A stretch of DNA of 35,021 bases from Hyphomicrobiales bacterium (lineage in GTDB: Bacteria > Pseudomonadota > Alphaproteobacteria > Rhizobiales > JALURZ01), in NCBI GenBank assembly GCA_027058735.1, contig JALURZ010000070.1, positions 1 through 35,021 of the forward strand, written 5' to 3'. Made by a program: the position numbers and the translations under genes. This document shows positions 1 to 15,312 of the stretch, in pieces. The notes under the pieces are model-generated. The model saw only the letters and a program-made list of their open reading frames with translations, was not told where the DNA came from and made no database searches. The first letter of the stretch is position 1; the number at the start of each line of letters is the position of its first letter.

Positions 1-1067
1 GGCAGCGCCTTGAGCAAGATGTCGGGATCGAAAACCAGCTTGCCGCCGAGATTTACGAAAAAAATCGGCCCGAAAATGGTGAACGACAAATGCCCGATCA
101 CTCCTCGCGCGGCCTCGAACTGGTCATCCTTCTCATATTCCTCGATAATGTCTCCCTCTTCGTTTCTCACTCTTTTGACCTTGGTGTGGACAAAATAGTC
201 CGCATGCAGAAACAGGCCGGCGAAATAGGCGCCGATGGCGGGATGAAAGCCGAGCTTGAAGGCGGTCACACCCAGCAGCATGGCGATGAACAGCATGATC
301 AGCGGCGTGAACTCGCCCCTGTGCACCATGAGGAAGCGGCGCACGCCGGCGGTCCCGATCATCCGGCCGATCCGGTAGTTCGCTCTTTGGTAGACGGTCG
401 GGCCGGGGGGCAGTTTGCGCGGCGTTTTTTCCGGAAACGCGACCAGCCCCATGAACAGCGTTATGGCGACAAAGATCATTGCCTTGGCGATGATCCAGGC
501 GATGCTGGCGAAGCTGGCCGCCTCGCCGCCGCCGGCATGACTTACCAGGATGACCGGAATGAGGATCGCGACCCCGACCAGCGACAGGCCGCTGTCCACG
601 ATTGCGGCGGTCATGATGCCGGTGGCCGCGGTGGAGCGGTGCATCAGGTCGCCGCGTAGGCTCATCATGGTGAGGCTGACCGCGGTCGCGGTCATGGTCA
701 GACCCCACAACAGGGCGGAATTGTTGTCATATCCGAACGCGGCCGCAATCCAGTAACCGGACAGAAAAGGGAACGCCGCACCGATCAGGGCAATGCCGAT
801 GCTGCGCTTCAGGCCCTGGGAAAACCGCCCCAGATCCTCCTCAAGACCGAGCGCGAACATGATGAAGACGATGCCCCATTCGCCGATGGTTTCCAGGAAT
901 TCGTTGTCCGTCGGCAGCAGCCCGGTATTGGTGAGCACCGCGCCGGCCACGATCAGCCACAACACATCGACGGTGTGCGTCTTCTTGCTGAGCAGTTTTG
1001 AAACCAGCACCACCACGAATATGATCGCGGAATATTCCCAGATCGAAAATTGCGATGCGTCATTCAT
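1..1067 (-). CDS. Cation:proton antiporter (CPA/Kef-type membrane domain), partial, C-terminus beyond left edge
   Basis: Manual minus-strand translation from ATG at 1067: MNDASQFSIWEYSAIIFVVVLVSKLLSKKTHTVDVLWLIVAGAVLTNTGLLPTDNEFLETIGEWGIVFIMFALGLEEDLGRFSQGLKRSIGIALIGAAFPFLSGYW...; open to the window edge, so absent from the ORF track. Confidence 0.8.
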   Translation of the reverse strand, partial: MNDASQFSIWEYSAIIFVVVLVSKLLSKKTHTVDVLWLIVAGAVLTNTGLLPTDNEFLETIGEWGIVFIMFALGLEEDLGRFSQGLKRSIGIALIGAAFPFLSGYWIAAAFGYDNNSALLWGLTMTATAVSLTMMSLRGDLMHRSTAATGIMTAAIVDSGLSLVGVAILIPVILVSHAGGGEAASFASIAWIIAKAMIFVAITLFMGLVAFPEKTPRKLPPGPTVYQRANYRIGRMIGTAGVRRFLMVHRGEFTPLIMLFIAMLLGVTAFKLGFHPAIGAYFAGLFLHADYFVHTKVKRVRNEEGDIIEEYEKDDQFEAARGVIGHLSFTIFGPIFFVNLGGKLVFDPDILLKAL

Positions 1068-1210
1068 GGGGCAGGATCCCGTGCAATGGCCTTGACTGCC
1101 AGCGAGATCGATGCCGGCCACGGGGCGCAAGGCTTGGCAAATATCATACCGGCAAGGGTTGCACATTGCGCCGCGCGCCGGTGCCGCGGCTCAAGGGGCG
1201 GGCCAGGGGC

Positions 1211-5764
<4,554 letters not shown>

Positions 5765-5778
5765 GACGACCCTCTTTG

Positions 5779-5850
5779 CGTCATTCGGGCGAAAGCCGGA
5801 ATCCAGCCTTGATCGCCATAACAATACCCCGAAGGCCGGGGTCCGGAATA
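5779..5850. repeat. REP-like intergenic repeat between convergent hemB and dps
   Basis: cgtcattcgggcgaaagccggaatccag followed by ccccgaaggccggggtccggaat; resembles the dispersed cgtcattcccgcgaaagcgggaatcc family common in alphaproteobacterial genomes. Confidence 0.55.
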
Positions 5851-5903
5851 TGACATTCAGGCGCGATGGCGGCCTTTCGCGGAAATGCCGCCCGGCGGGG
5901 TGC

Positions 5904-6380
5904 TCACGGGGACAGCATGGAGCGCAGCATCCAGGCGGTTTTTTCGTGCACCTGCATGCGCTGGGTCAGCAGATCGGCGCTGACTTCGTCGCCGGCCGCC
6001 TCGACGGTGGGGAAAATCTCGCGCGCGGTGCGCACGACCGCTTCCTGGTCATCGACCAGCATGGCGATCATGGTTTCGGCGTCCGGCACGCCGGTTTCTT
6101 CCTTGATCGTGCTCAGTTCGGCGAACTGGCGATAGCTGCCGGGCGCGGCGATGCCGAGCGCGCGGATGCGTTCGGCGATCTCGTCGACCGCGAGCGCCAG
6201 TTCGTTATATTGCTGCTCGAACATAAGGTGCAGCGTGTTGAACATCGCACCGGTGACGTTCCAGTGAAAATTATGGGTCTTGAGATACAGCGTATAGGTG
6301 TCCGCGAGCAGCCGCGACAGCCCCTCGCCGATGGCCTTGCGGGCATCTTCCGGGATGCCGATATCGATCTGACGGGTCAT
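5904..6380 (-). CDS. dps: Dps family DNA-binding ferritin-like protein
   Basis: 158 aa, [56 protein letters not shown] aaaggaggg upstream of ATG. Confidence 0.93.
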   Translation of the reverse strand: MTRQIDIGIPEDARKAIGEGLSRLLADTYTLYLKTHNFHWNVTGAMFNTLHLMFEQQYNELALAVDEIAERIRALGIAAPGSYRQFAELSTIKEETGVPDAETMIAMLVDDQEAVVRTAREIFPTVEAAGDEVSADLLTQRMQVHEKTAWMLRSMLSP

Positions 6381-6399
6381 GGCGCCCTCCTTTCTCGTC

Positions 6400-6485
6400 T
6401 TGTGCCAATGGGTTCAAGACGAATATGGGGAGGCGCCATAAAGTTATAAAGCAATAATTTTTCGCCATATTAAGTGATTTTTTCG
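6400..6485 (-). promoter_or_regulatory. AT-rich promoter-like region upstream of dps
   Basis: Run gccataaagttataaagcaataatttttcgccatattaagtgattttttcgatta in an otherwise GC-rich window, upstream of dps; contains imperfect TTAT-N6-ATAA. Confidence 0.45.
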
Positions 6486-6491
6486 ATTAGT

Positions 6492-7364
6492 CTATTTTCG
6501 CTCCAGCCGGGCGATCAGGCTTGAGGTATCCCAGCGGTTGCCGCCCATGTCCTGCACTTCGCCGTAAAACTGATCGACCAGGGCGGTCACCGGCACATGG
6601 GCGTTGAGGCGCCGGGCCTCATCCAGGCAGATTCCCAGATCCTTGCGCATCCAGTCGACCGCGAAGCCGAAATCGAATTCGCCGTCGATCATGGTCTCGT
6701 AGCGGTTTTCCATCTGCCAGGACTGTGCGGCCCCTTTCGAGATCACGTCGATGACGGCGCGCATGTCGAGACCGGCCAGCGTGCCGAAATGAATGCCTTC
6801 GGCAAGCCCCTGCATGAGGCCGGCGATGCAGATCTGGTTGACCATCTTGGTGAGCTGGCCGGCCCCGGACGGCCCCATCAGCCGGCAGGCCCGGGCAAAA
6901 CAGCCGATCAGCGGCTCAGCGCGCTCAAACGCCTGCCTGTCGCCGCCGCACATCACCGTCAGGACGCCGTTTTCCGCACCCGCCTGCCCGCCGGATACCG
7001 GGCAGTCGAGAAAGGCGATCCCCTTTTCAGCCGCAACCCCATGGAGTTCGCGCGCCACATCGGCGGATGCGGTTGTGTGATCGGCGAGGATCGCACCCGC
7101 CTTCATGGCCGCAAAAGCGCCCCCCTCGCCGGCCGTCACCTGGCGCAGGTCATCGTCATTGCCGACGCAGACAAACACGACATCGCAGTCCCTGGCCGCT
7201 TCACCCGGGCTCGGCGCCGCCTCGCCCTTGTGCTCCCTGGTCCACCGTTCGGCCTTTGCGGGGCTGCGGTTGTAAACCGTCACCTGATGGCCGCCCGCCG
7301 CCAGATGTCCCGCCATCGGATAGCCCATGACGCCCAGACCGATGAATGCGACACGTTCGCCCAT
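6492..7364 (-). CDS. NAD(P)-dependent beta-hydroxyacid dehydrogenase (3-hydroxyisobutyrate dehydrogenase-like)
   Basis: From ATG 7364: MGERVAFIGLGVMGYPMAGHLAAGGHQVTVYNRS; DCPVSGGQAGAENG substrate-binding motif; KMVNQ catalytic Lys region. Confidence 0.9.
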   Translation of the reverse strand: MGERVAFIGLGVMGYPMAGHLAAGGHQVTVYNRSPAKAERWTREHKGEAAPSPGEAARDCDVVFVCVGNDDDLRQVTAGEGGAFAAMKAGAILADHTTASADVARELHGVAAEKGIAFLDCPVSGGQAGAENGVLTVMCGGDRQAFERAEPLIGCFARACRLMGPSGAGQLTKMVNQICIAGLMQGLAEGIHFGTLAGLDMRAVIDVISKGAAQSWQMENRYETMIDGEFDFGFAVDWMRKDLGICLDEARRLNAHVPVTALVDQFYGEVQDMGGNRWDTSSLIARLERK

Positions 7365-7580
7365 TTTTCCCGCCCCTCCCCTGAAGCCGTACCGGTTGGG
7401 CGGATTCTTGACCGGTTTGCCCGGCCACCGCAAGCGCCAATGCGTGCAGCGGCGCGCCAATCCGACGTTTTGATCGTGCATGGCGGCGTTTTATGGGATG
7501 ATCGCGCCCGGGCGATGGATCATAGTCGGCGCAACACCCTTGCAGACCGGTTTTCGAGAATATGGAAAGGCTCGCGCGCC

Positions 7581-8810
7581 ATGAGCGTTACGATCGACGA
7601 TATCCGCAAGGCGGCGAAAAAGCTTGAGGGGCATGTCGTGCGCTCGCCCATGCTGGCCGCGCCCAAGCTTTCCGAACTCACCGGCGCGCAGATCCATCTC
7701 AAGCATGAAAACCTGCAATACACCAATTCGTTCAAGGATCGCGGCGCCTATATAAAGCTCGCCAGCCTTTCCAGGGACGAGCGCAGGCGCGGCGTCATCG
7801 CCATGTCGGCCGGCAATCACGCCCAGGCGGTTGCCTATCACGCCGCGGCGCTTGCGATCCCCGCCACCATCGTGATGCCGCAAACGACCCCGTTCGTGAA
7901 AGTCGAAAGCACGGAGAAACTCGGCGCCACCGTCGTCCTGTCCGGCGAAACCCTGGCCGATGCGCAGGTGGCCGCCGAAGCGATTATCGAAAACAAGGGC
8001 CTCGTGCTGGTCCACCCCTATGACGATCCCGCCATCATCGCGGGCCAGGGCACGGTGGCGCTGGAAATGCTTCAAGACGAGCCCGATCTCGATGTGCTGA
8101 TCGCGCCGATTGGCGGCGGCGGACTGATTTCGGGCTGCGCCATCGCGGCCAGGGCGCTCAAGCCCGATATCGAGATCATCGGGGTCGAGGCCGCCCTGTT
8201 CGCCTCCATGAGCGCGGCGCTTAAGGGCGAGCCGGCCAATTGCGGCGGCAACACGATTGCCGAGGGCATCGCGGTCAAGAATGTGGCTGAACGGACCATC
8301 GCCATAGTGCGCGATCTGGTCAGCGATATCGTGTGTCTCGATGAAACGATCATCGAGCGGGCCGTCAACGCCTGCCTGCTGCTGCAGAAATCGGTGGTTG
8401 AGGGCGCGGGCGCCGCCTCGCTGGGCGCGGTCATGCTGGAGCCTGAACGCTATCGCGGGCGCAAGGTGGGGCTTGTGGTCAGCGGCGGCAATGTGGACCC
8501 GCGGCTCCTGAGTTTCGTCATCTACCGCGAACTGGTGCGCGACAAACGGATCGTCAATTTCAGGGTTCAGATACCCGACACGCCCGGTGTTCTGGGCAGG
8601 ATTTCCAGCTTCATCGGTTCTCACGGGGCCAATATTCTGGAAGTCTCCCACCGGCGCATGTTCCTCGATATGCCCGCCAAGGGGGCGGAGCTGGAACTGA
8701 TGGTCGAGACCCGCGACGGGCACCACGCCGAAACCCTGCTGGAGGCGATCCGGGGCCTCGGCTTCGTGGTGCGCCTGCTGGACGCGCCCGGCGGACGCGA
8801 ATCGCCTTAA
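7581..8810 (+). CDS. Threonine ammonia-lyase with C-terminal ACT domain
   Basis: MSVTIDDIRKAAKKLEGHVVRSPML...LKHENLQYTNSFKDRGAY PLP-Lys motif; GGGGLISG; C-terminal VQIPDTPGVLGRISSFIGSHGANILEVSHRR ACT-like. The upstream ORF extension to 6597 is antisense to the preceding gene. Confidence 0.93.
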   Translation: MSVTIDDIRKAAKKLEGHVVRSPMLAAPKLSELTGAQIHLKHENLQYTNSFKDRGAYIKLASLSRDERRRGVIAMSAGNHAQAVAYHAAALAIPATIVMPQTTPFVKVESTEKLGATVVLSGETLADAQVAAEAIIENKGLVLVHPYDDPAIIAGQGTVALEMLQDEPDLDVLIAPIGGGGLISGCAIAARALKPDIEIIGVEAALFASMSAALKGEPANCGGNTIAEGIAVKNVAERTIAIVRDLVSDIVCLDETIIERAVNACLLLQKSVVEGAGAASLGAVMLEPERYRGRKVGLVVSGGNVDPRLLSFVIYRELVRDKRIVNFRVQIPDTPGVLGRISSFIGSHGANILEVSHRRMFLDMPAKGAELELMVETRDGHHAETLLEAIRGLGFVVRLLDAPGGRESP

Positions 8811-8823
8811 GAGTCGTGAAACC

Positions 8824-10668
8824 ATGATTCCGGGCGCCAATTTTCCGATGTGGATCACTTTCGCGGTCATCGCCGTCGCGATCTATTCCTTTGTGCGCGA
8901 AAAACTGTCCATGGAAATCACCTCGATCTGGGTGATCGTTTCGCTGATCCTTGCCTTCACGATCGTTCCCGTGCCGGACGATGAGGGCAACAACCTGCTG
9001 TCGGCCGAACGCCTGCTTTCCGGCCTTGCCCATCCCGCGCTCGTCACCATTCTCGCCCTGCTGGTGATCGGCCAGGGCCTGTTCCAGACCGGCGCCCTGG
9101 ACGGGCTGGCCCGCGGCCTCGGCGTCATGGGCTCGAAAGCGCCGAAACGCACCCTGCTCGCGGTGCTCCTGACCGCCGGCGTCACCAGCGCGTTTCTCAA
9201 CAACACGCCGGTCGTGGTCATGTTCATCCCCATGATCACCAGCCTGTCGACGCGCATCGGCATCAACCCCTCCAAGACGGTCATGCCGCTGAGCTTCATC
9301 GCCATTCTCGGCGGCATGACCACACTCATCGGCTCGTCCACGAACCTGCTGGTCACCGGCGTTGCGGAGCGCCAGGGGTATGATCCGGTCGGATTTTTCG
9401 ATTTCGTGGTGCCGGGTGCAATTCTGGCCGGGGCCGGCGCGCTCTATGTGCTGTTCGTGATGCCCCGCCTGCTGACGCCGCGAAAGACCCTCGCCGACAG
9501 CGTGAGCGGCCCCGGCGGACGCCAGTTCATCGCCCAGATCGAGGTGACCCCGGGCCACCCCCTCGAAGGGGCGACCCCGCTCGCCGGCATGTTTCCCGCG
9601 CTCAAGGACATGACCGTGCGCCTGATCCAGCGCGACGAGCACCCGTTTCTGCCGCCCTTTGAAGGCGTAACACTCCAGCCCGGCGATCTGGTTATCGTGG
9701 CCGCCACCCGCAAGGCGCTGACCGAAGCGCTGCATACCCGCGCCGGCATTCTGTCGGTCGAACCCCACGAAGACATCTCCACCGCAGGGCATGCGGCGAA
9801 ACCCACCGGCGAACTGATGCTGGCCGAAGCGGTGCTGGCGCCGGGATCATCGTTGATCGGGCGCTCCATCGAACAGGTGGGGCTGCGCCATGAAACCGGC
9901 TGTATCGTCGTCGGCATCCAGCGGCGCAGCCGCATGATCCGCACCCGGCTTGGCGAAATCCGGCTGGCGGCGGGGGATGTCATTCTGGTGCTGGGGAACC
10001 GCGCCGATGTTCTGGAACTGCGCGCCAGCCGCGATTTCCTGCTGCTGGAATGGTCCGCCAGGGCATTGCCGAAATACGCCTATGCGGCCCGCGCCCGGTT
10101 TATCTTTCTGGCCACGATCACAGCGGCCGCGACCGGGCTGGTGCCAATCGTGGTGGCCGCCCTGGCGGGGGCCGCCGCAATGGTTCCCGCGCAATGCCTT
10201 AATGTGCGCCAGGCGGCGCGCGCCTTCGACCGGCGCATCTATCTGTTGATCGGCGCGTCCATCGCCATGGCCAGCGCGCTGGAGGACACCGGCGGGGCGG
10301 CGGCGATCGCCAATGGCCTGGTCAACGGACTGTCGGATGCCTCGCCCGCGGTGGTGGCTTCCGCGCTGTTTCTGCTGATTGCGGTGGCAACCAATTTCCT
10401 CAGCAACCATGCCGCCGCGGCGCTGTTTACCCCGATCGCGATCGACACCGCCATCACCTTGGGCGTGCCGCCGATGGTTTTCGTTCATCTGGTGATCTTC
10501 GCCGCCAACTGTTCTTTCGCCACGCCCATGGGCTACCAGACCAATCTGCTGGTCATGGGGCCGGGCCACTACCGGTTCAGCGACTTCACCCGCGCCGGCG
10601 TGCCCTTGATCGTCCTGATCTGGATTGCCTATACTTTGCTGGTGCCGTGGTACTATGGCCTGAACTGA
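8824..10668 (+). CDS. SLC13/DASS-family anion transporter with two central RCK-C (TrkA-C) domains
   Basis: 614 aa; [22 protein letters not shown] and [18 protein letters not shown] transporter motifs; two TrkA-C-like segments ([17 protein letters not shown]... and [19 protein letters not shown]...). Confidence 0.88.
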   Translation: MIPGANFPMWITFAVIAVAIYSFVREKLSMEITSIWVIVSLILAFTIVPVPDDEGNNLLSAERLLSGLAHPALVTILALLVIGQGLFQTGALDGLARGLGVMGSKAPKRTLLAVLLTAGVTSAFLNNTPVVVMFIPMITSLSTRIGINPSKTVMPLSFIAILGGMTTLIGSSTNLLVTGVAERQGYDPVGFFDFVVPGAILAGAGALYVLFVMPRLLTPRKTLADSVSGPGGRQFIAQIEVTPGHPLEGATPLAGMFPALKDMTVRLIQRDEHPFLPPFEGVTLQPGDLVIVAATRKALTEALHTRAGILSVEPHEDISTAGHAAKPTGELMLAEAVLAPGSSLIGRSIEQVGLRHETGCIVVGIQRRSRMIRTRLGEIRLAAGDVILVLGNRADVLELRASRDFLLLEWSARALPKYAYAARARFIFLATITAAATGLVPIVVAALAGAAAMVPAQCLNVRQAARAFDRRIYLLIGASIAMASALEDTGGAAAIANGLVNGLSDASPAVVASALFLLIAVATNFLSNHAAAALFTPIAIDTAITLGVPPMVFVHLVIFAANCSFATPMGYQTNLLVMGPGHYRFSDFTRAGVPLIVLIWIAYTLLVPWYYGLN

Positions 10669-10688
10669 GTGGATGCCGAAACAGCCCG

Positions 10689-11435
10689 ATGAGTGAGCAC
10701 GAGCGCAATCTTCCGCAATTCTACATCACGCCACCCCAATCATGCCCCTATCTGGCGGGGCGGCTGGAGCGCAAGGTTTTCACGCATCTCGTCGGCGATC
10801 AGGCGGTGTGGCTCAACAATACGCTTACCCATGGGGGGTTTCGCCGCAGCCAGAACATCGCCTACCGGCCGGCCTGCGAAAAATGTTCCGCCTGCGTCTC
10901 CGTGCGCGTGCGCGCGCACGATTTCCGGCCCTCGCGCTCCCAGCGCCGGGTCTGGAAGACCAACCGCGACATCACCGGCGTGGAGTGCGACCCGATTCCC
11001 GGCCCCGAGCACTATTCCGTTTTTCGCGGCTATATCGACAGCCGCCACGCCGGCGGCGGCATGGCCGACATGACCGTTCTCGATTTCGCCGCCATGGTGG
11101 AGGACAGTTCCGTCGACACACGGCTGGTCGAATACCGCACCCGCGCCGGCAATCTCATGGCCGTGACCCTGACCGATATTCTCGAAGACGGGTTGTCGAT
11201 GATCTACAGCTTCTTCGAGCCCGACATGTTCGCCCGCAGCCCCGGCACCTTCATGATCCTCGATCACATCGAGCGCGCCCGCAAGATGGGCCTGGCTTAT
11301 GTGTATCTGGGCTATTGGGTCAACGGATCGCGCAAGATGGAATACAAGAACCGCTTCCGGCCGCAGGAACACCTGAGCGTTGACGGCTGGCGGGTTGCCG
11401 GTGCGCATCATGGCGCCAGCAGCGACGCGGGATGA
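10689..11435 (+). CDS. bpt: Aspartate/glutamate leucyltransferase (Bpt/Ate1-type arginyl-tRNA-protein transferase family)
   Basis: From ATG 10689: [61 protein letters not shown]. Confidence 0.93.
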   Translation: MSEHERNLPQFYITPPQSCPYLAGRLERKVFTHLVGDQAVWLNNTLTHGGFRRSQNIAYRPACEKCSACVSVRVRAHDFRPSRSQRRVWKTNRDITGVECDPIPGPEHYSVFRGYIDSRHAGGGMADMTVLDFAAMVEDSSVDTRLVEYRTRAGNLMAVTLTDILEDGLSMIYSFFEPDMFARSPGTFMILDHIERARKMGLAYVYLGYWVNGSRKMEYKNRFRPQEHLSVDGWRVAGAHHGASSDAG

Positions 11436-12376
11436 GCGGGCGCGGGCCTTCCGCGCGCGGGCGCGCGGGCACGGCGGCGCCAGGCCTGCCGGTGCTGACA
11501 GACCACCGCCGCGGGCTCACCATCACGTTTGTCGGCGGCCTGCTGCTGACCATCGACATTCCGCTGATCCGACTGGCCGGCACCGATGTGTGGACGTTCA
11601 TGTTCGTGCGCGGGATGATGGTGTTCGCCACCCTGTGGCTGTACTGGCTGTGGCAGACCCGCGCGCGCAACCGCGTCATGGCCTTTGTCAACGGCATGGA
11701 CGGGCTTGCCGCCGGGGTGCTCAACGCGCTGGCGACGGTCAGTTTCATGACGGCGCTCTACAATACGACGGCCGCCAATCTGGTGTTCATTCTGGCCTTC
11801 AATCCGATGGTCTCGGCCATTGTGTCGCGGATTTTTCTTGGCGAACGCATCGGCCTGGCCACCTGGCCCACCATCGCGGCGGCCTTCACCGGCGTTTTGA
11901 TCATCGTTCATGACGGCTTGAGCGCCGGCAGCCTGTTCGGCGATCTCATGGCGTTCGTGACCGCCTGCCTGCTCGCCGTGTCGCTCACCATCATGCGCCG
12001 CAGCGGCAAGGACATGTCCTTGATGCCGGCATCCGCCAGCCTGTTATCGGCGTGCCTCGCCCTGTTCATGGCCCAGCCATGGACACTGAATGCGGTGCAA
12101 TGGGGCTGGATGAGCCTCAACGGCATCCTCGTCATGCCCCTGGCGATGGCGCTGATGGCGCTCGGCACGCGCTACATCTCCGCGCCCGAAGTCGCCATGT
12201 TCTTCCTTCTGGAAACCGTGCTCACCCCGGTCTGGATCTGGCTGTTGTTTTCCGAAAGCCCCAGCCGGGCCAGCCTCGCCGGCGGTGCCATCGTCATCAC
12301 CGCGCTCACGCTGCACAGCGTCTGGCGGCTGTGTGCGGGCAGGCAAAGGCCGGGACGCGTGAGACTGGCGCGGTGA
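11432..12376 (+). CDS. EamA/DMT-family transporter
   Basis: 314 aa, about ten hydrophobic segments, [24 protein letters not shown]; start overlaps bpt stop (ATGA). Confidence 0.85.
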   Translation: MSGRGPSARGRAGTAAPGLPVLTDHRRGLTITFVGGLLLTIDIPLIRLAGTDVWTFMFVRGMMVFATLWLYWLWQTRARNRVMAFVNGMDGLAAGVLNALATVSFMTALYNTTAANLVFILAFNPMVSAIVSRIFLGERIGLATWPTIAAAFTGVLIIVHDGLSAGSLFGDLMAFVTACLLAVSLTIMRRSGKDMSLMPASASLLSACLALFMAQPWTLNAVQWGWMSLNGILVMPLAMALMALGTRYISAPEVAMFFLLETVLTPVWIWLLFSESPSRASLAGGAIVITALTLHSVWRLCAGRQRPGRVRLAR

Positions 12377-12464
12377 GGAGAAACAATACGCTCGTCCTCC
12401 GCCTTGACCGGGGAGCCCGGCAAGCACGGGAGGTGCGGGCGCTATGGCGATGGCGGTTGCCGGA

Positions 12465-12485
12465 TTGCCCGGTCGGGCCGGGCAA
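12465..12485. terminator. GC-rich hairpin between convergent EamA gene and parC (possible bidirectional terminator or REP-like repeat)
   Basis: ttgcccgg-tcggg-ccgggcaa, perfect 8-bp stem with a 5-nt loop; no strong T tract. Confidence 0.45.
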
Positions 12486-12524
12486 TGACGAAGGGGCGAG
12501 CGGCAGTGACAGGGGGGAAAATTC

Positions 12525-14759
12525 TCACCCGAACCGGTTGTTCCTTGGAAACCCCTTCGGCGGCAGTCGCCCGGCTTGCGCCCGTGTGCCATGCCAGTCC
12601 TTGAGGTCGGTGACGGTCCAGGTGCGGCCTGAGGAATCAGTCCAGGTGAGGCCGGTCTCCTTGTCGAAGGTCTTGGCGTCCGACAGGCCGCCGTCCTTGT
12701 AGGATTGCAGCTTGACGCCGCGCCCCCGGGTCATTTCCGGCAGGTCCGCAAGCGCGAATGCCAGCAGTTTGCGGTTTTCCCCGATCACCGCGACCTGATC
12801 GCCCGCCACGCGCGCGCAGACCCTGGCTTCCGCCGGGAGTTTCACATTGAGCACCTGCTTGCCTTTTCGCGTATTAGCGAGCACCTCGTCCTCGGCCACC
12901 ACAAAGCCGCGCCCGTCGCTGGCCGCCACCAGCCGCCTGGCGCCCGGCACATGGACAAACAGCGCAACGATATCTTCCGCTTCGCCGATATCGGCCATCA
13001 GGCGCACCGGCTCGCCGTGACCGCGCCCGCCGGGCAGGCGCTCGGCGGGGATGGTGAAAAACCTGCCATCCGTCGTGAACGCCAGCAGGGTGTCGGTGGT
13101 TTGCGCCGGAAACACGAAACGCGCGGCATCGCCGCTCTTGTAGGACAGCCCGGCGGCATCCTCCAGATGGCCGCGCATGGCGCGAATCCATCCCTTTTCC
13201 GAGCACACGACGGTGATCGGCTCTTTTTCGATCATCGCCTGCGCGATATCCACGTCAACCTTCGGTGTGTCCGCGAAACTGGTGCGCCGCCGGCCCAGTT
13301 CGCTGTCCGGGCCGAAAGTCTTGCGGGTTTCGCGGATTTCCGCGGCGATTTCGGCCCACTGCGCCTTGTCGGATGCCAGCAGCGTGCGAAGCTCGCCCTG
13401 TTCGCCCTCGAGCGTCTCGTGCTCGGTGCGCAGCGCCATTTCCTCCAGCTTGCGCAAGGAGCGCAAGCGCATGTTCAAAATCGCTTCGGCCTGTATATCG
13501 CTCAGTTCGAACGCCTTTTTCAATTCGGCTTTCGGTTCGTCTTCATGGCGGATTATGCGAATGACTTCATCCAGATTGATAAAAGCGACCAGATAGCCGC
13601 CGAGCACTTCCAGCCGGTGTGCGATTTTTTCCAGGCGATGTTGCGTGCGCCGCACCAGCACCACCTTGCGGTGATCGAGCCATTGGCGCAGCACATCGCG
13701 CAGGCTCAAGACCCCGGGCACGCGCCCGCCGCTCAAAACATTCATGTTGAGCGAAATGCGCGCCTCGAGATCGCTTACCCGGAACAGGCTTTCCATCAGC
13801 ACCAGGGGATCGACGGTACGGCTTTTCGGCTCCAGCACGAGGCGGATGTCTTCGGCCGACTCGTCGCGGATGTCCCCCAGCAGCGGCAGTTTCCTGGCCA
13901 GCATCAGTTCGGCGATCTTTTCGATCAGCCGGGATTTGGGCACCTGATAGGGAATTTCGGTAACGACGATCCGGTAGCCCCCGCGCCCGGTCTTTTCGGT
14001 TTCCCAGCGCGCGCGCACGCGAAAACTGCCGCGCCCGGTCCGATAGGCCTCAACGATGGCGTCGCGCTCATCGACAATAATGCCGCCGGTCGGCAGGTCG
14101 GGGCCGGGCACCAGTTCAACCAGCTTGGCGGGCGTTGCGTTGGGAAACTTGATGAGATGCAGGGCTGCGGCGCACAGTTCGGCAGCGTTGTGGGGCGGAA
14201 CGGACGTGGCCATGCCGACCGCGATGCCGGTCGAGCCATTGGCGAGAAGGTTGGGAAATCCGCCCGGCAGCACCACCGGCTCTTTTTCCTCGCCGTCATA
14301 GGTTTCGCGAAAATCGACGGTGTCCTCGTCGATGCCCTCCAGCAGCGCCTTGGCGACATCGCTCAGCCGGGATTCGGTATAGCGCATGGCGGCCGCGTTA
14401 TCGCCATCGACATTGCCGAAATTGCCCTGCCCCTCGATCAGCGGATAACGCACGGCGAAATCCTGCGCCAGGCGCACCAGCGCGTCATAGACCGCCTGAT
14501 CGCCATGGGGGTGATATTTGCCGATGACATCGCCCACGACGCGCGCGCATTTCTTGAAGCCGGAGCCCGGATCGAGCTTCAGTTGCCGCATGGCGTAGAG
14601 CAGCCGCCGGTGCACGGGCTTGAGCCCGTCGCGCACATCGGGCAGCGCGCGGTGCATGATGGTGGAGAGCGCATAGGCCAGATACCGCTCTTCCAGCGCA
14701 TCGCGCAGATTGACGGTTTCGACGCCGCCGGAATCGGGAATATTTTCGTGCTCGGTCAT
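12525..14759 (-). CDS. parC: DNA topoisomerase IV subunit A
   Basis: 744 aa; [80 protein letters not shown]. Confidence 0.97.
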   Translation of the reverse strand: MTEHENIPDSGGVETVNLRDALEERYLAYALSTIMHRALPDVRDGLKPVHRRLLYAMRQLKLDPGSGFKKCARVVGDVIGKYHPHGDQAVYDALVRLAQDFAVRYPLIEGQGNFGNVDGDNAAAMRYTESRLSDVAKALLEGIDEDTVDFRETYDGEEKEPVVLPGGFPNLLANGSTGIAVGMATSVPPHNAAELCAAALHLIKFPNATPAKLVELVPGPDLPTGGIIVDERDAIVEAYRTGRGSFRVRARWETEKTGRGGYRIVVTEIPYQVPKSRLIEKIAELMLARKLPLLGDIRDESAEDIRLVLEPKSRTVDPLVLMESLFRVSDLEARISLNMNVLSGGRVPGVLSLRDVLRQWLDHRKVVLVRRTQHRLEKIAHRLEVLGGYLVAFINLDEVIRIIRHEDEPKAELKKAFELSDIQAEAILNMRLRSLRKLEEMALRTEHETLEGEQGELRTLLASDKAQWAEIAAEIRETRKTFGPDSELGRRRTSFADTPKVDVDIAQAMIEKEPITVVCSEKGWIRAMRGHLEDAAGLSYKSGDAARFVFPAQTTDTLLAFTTDGRFFTIPAERLPGGRGHGEPVRLMADIGEAEDIVALFVHVPGARRLVAASDGRGFVVAEDEVLANTRKGKQVLNVKLPAEARVCARVAGDQVAVIGENRKLLAFALADLPEMTRGRGVKLQSYKDGGLSDAKTFDKETGLTWTDSSGRTWTVTDLKDWHGTRAQAGRLPPKGFPRNNRFG

Positions 14760-14829
14760 GATTCGGCCTTATAGCACGCGCTAAATACCGGCGACAGTGG
14801 ACCCCGGCTGACAAAGAAAAAGAGGTCCC

Positions 14830-15243
14830 ATGCGAACCAGAAGGAAAGCTGCCAAACCCCGTCTCGTTTATCTCGCCAAAAGTGAAGCGCCCGTGAAATG
14901 GGCCTGGGACGGGTTCGATGACAAGCGCGGTTTCGTATACGCCACCTACCGATGGGGCGTTTTGATCGTCAGTCATGACGGCCGGAAGATCCTTGAACGC
15001 AAGGTCGGCGGCGATGAGGACGAAAGCATTTCCAGGGCGGATCTGCTCAAGCAACTCGACGGCTATTTCGATACAGCCCTTTTCGAGAACGGCACCATTT
15101 GCGACTGCGGCCATGCCTATGAGCGCAAGATGGAGCCGGAACACTGCTATCATTGCGGAGAAAATCCGTGCCGCGAGGGGCTGTTGAAGACCATCAAGCC
15201 CAAGGGGCCGATCCGTCAGGCGCTGCGCCACGTTCTGCACTAG
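14830..15243 (+). CDS. Hypothetical protein with Cys4 (zinc-ribbon-like) C-terminal motif
   Basis: 137 aa; RBS-like agagg upstream; ICDCGHAYERKMEPEHCYHCGENPC; codon-biased ORF in the parC/EamA gap. Confidence 0.75.
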   Translation: MRTRRKAAKPRLVYLAKSEAPVKWAWDGFDDKRGFVYATYRWGVLIVSHDGRKILERKVGGDEDESISRADLLKQLDGYFDTALFENGTICDCGHAYERKMEPEHCYHCGENPCREGLLKTIKPKGPIRQALRHVLH

Positions 15244-15312
15244 AAGAACGCGCGATGCCGGAGGGTAAGGCATGGCTTGTGATTCAGCCGCTTTGCTTTA
15301 CCGTCCGGCCTC

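Noticed and set aside
7491-8870. 459-aa minus-strand ORF opposite threonine ammonia-lyase
   Set aside because: Antisense shadow ORF; H/R/D-rich with no motif.
10907-10920. Alternating purine-pyrimidine palindrome cgtgcgcgcgcacg (possible Z-DNA)
   Set aside because: Lies within bpt coding for VRVRAHD; expected from GC-rich codons.
12705-14774. 689-aa plus-strand ORF opposite parC
   Set aside because: Antisense shadow ORF of a codon-biased gene; no domain-like sequence.
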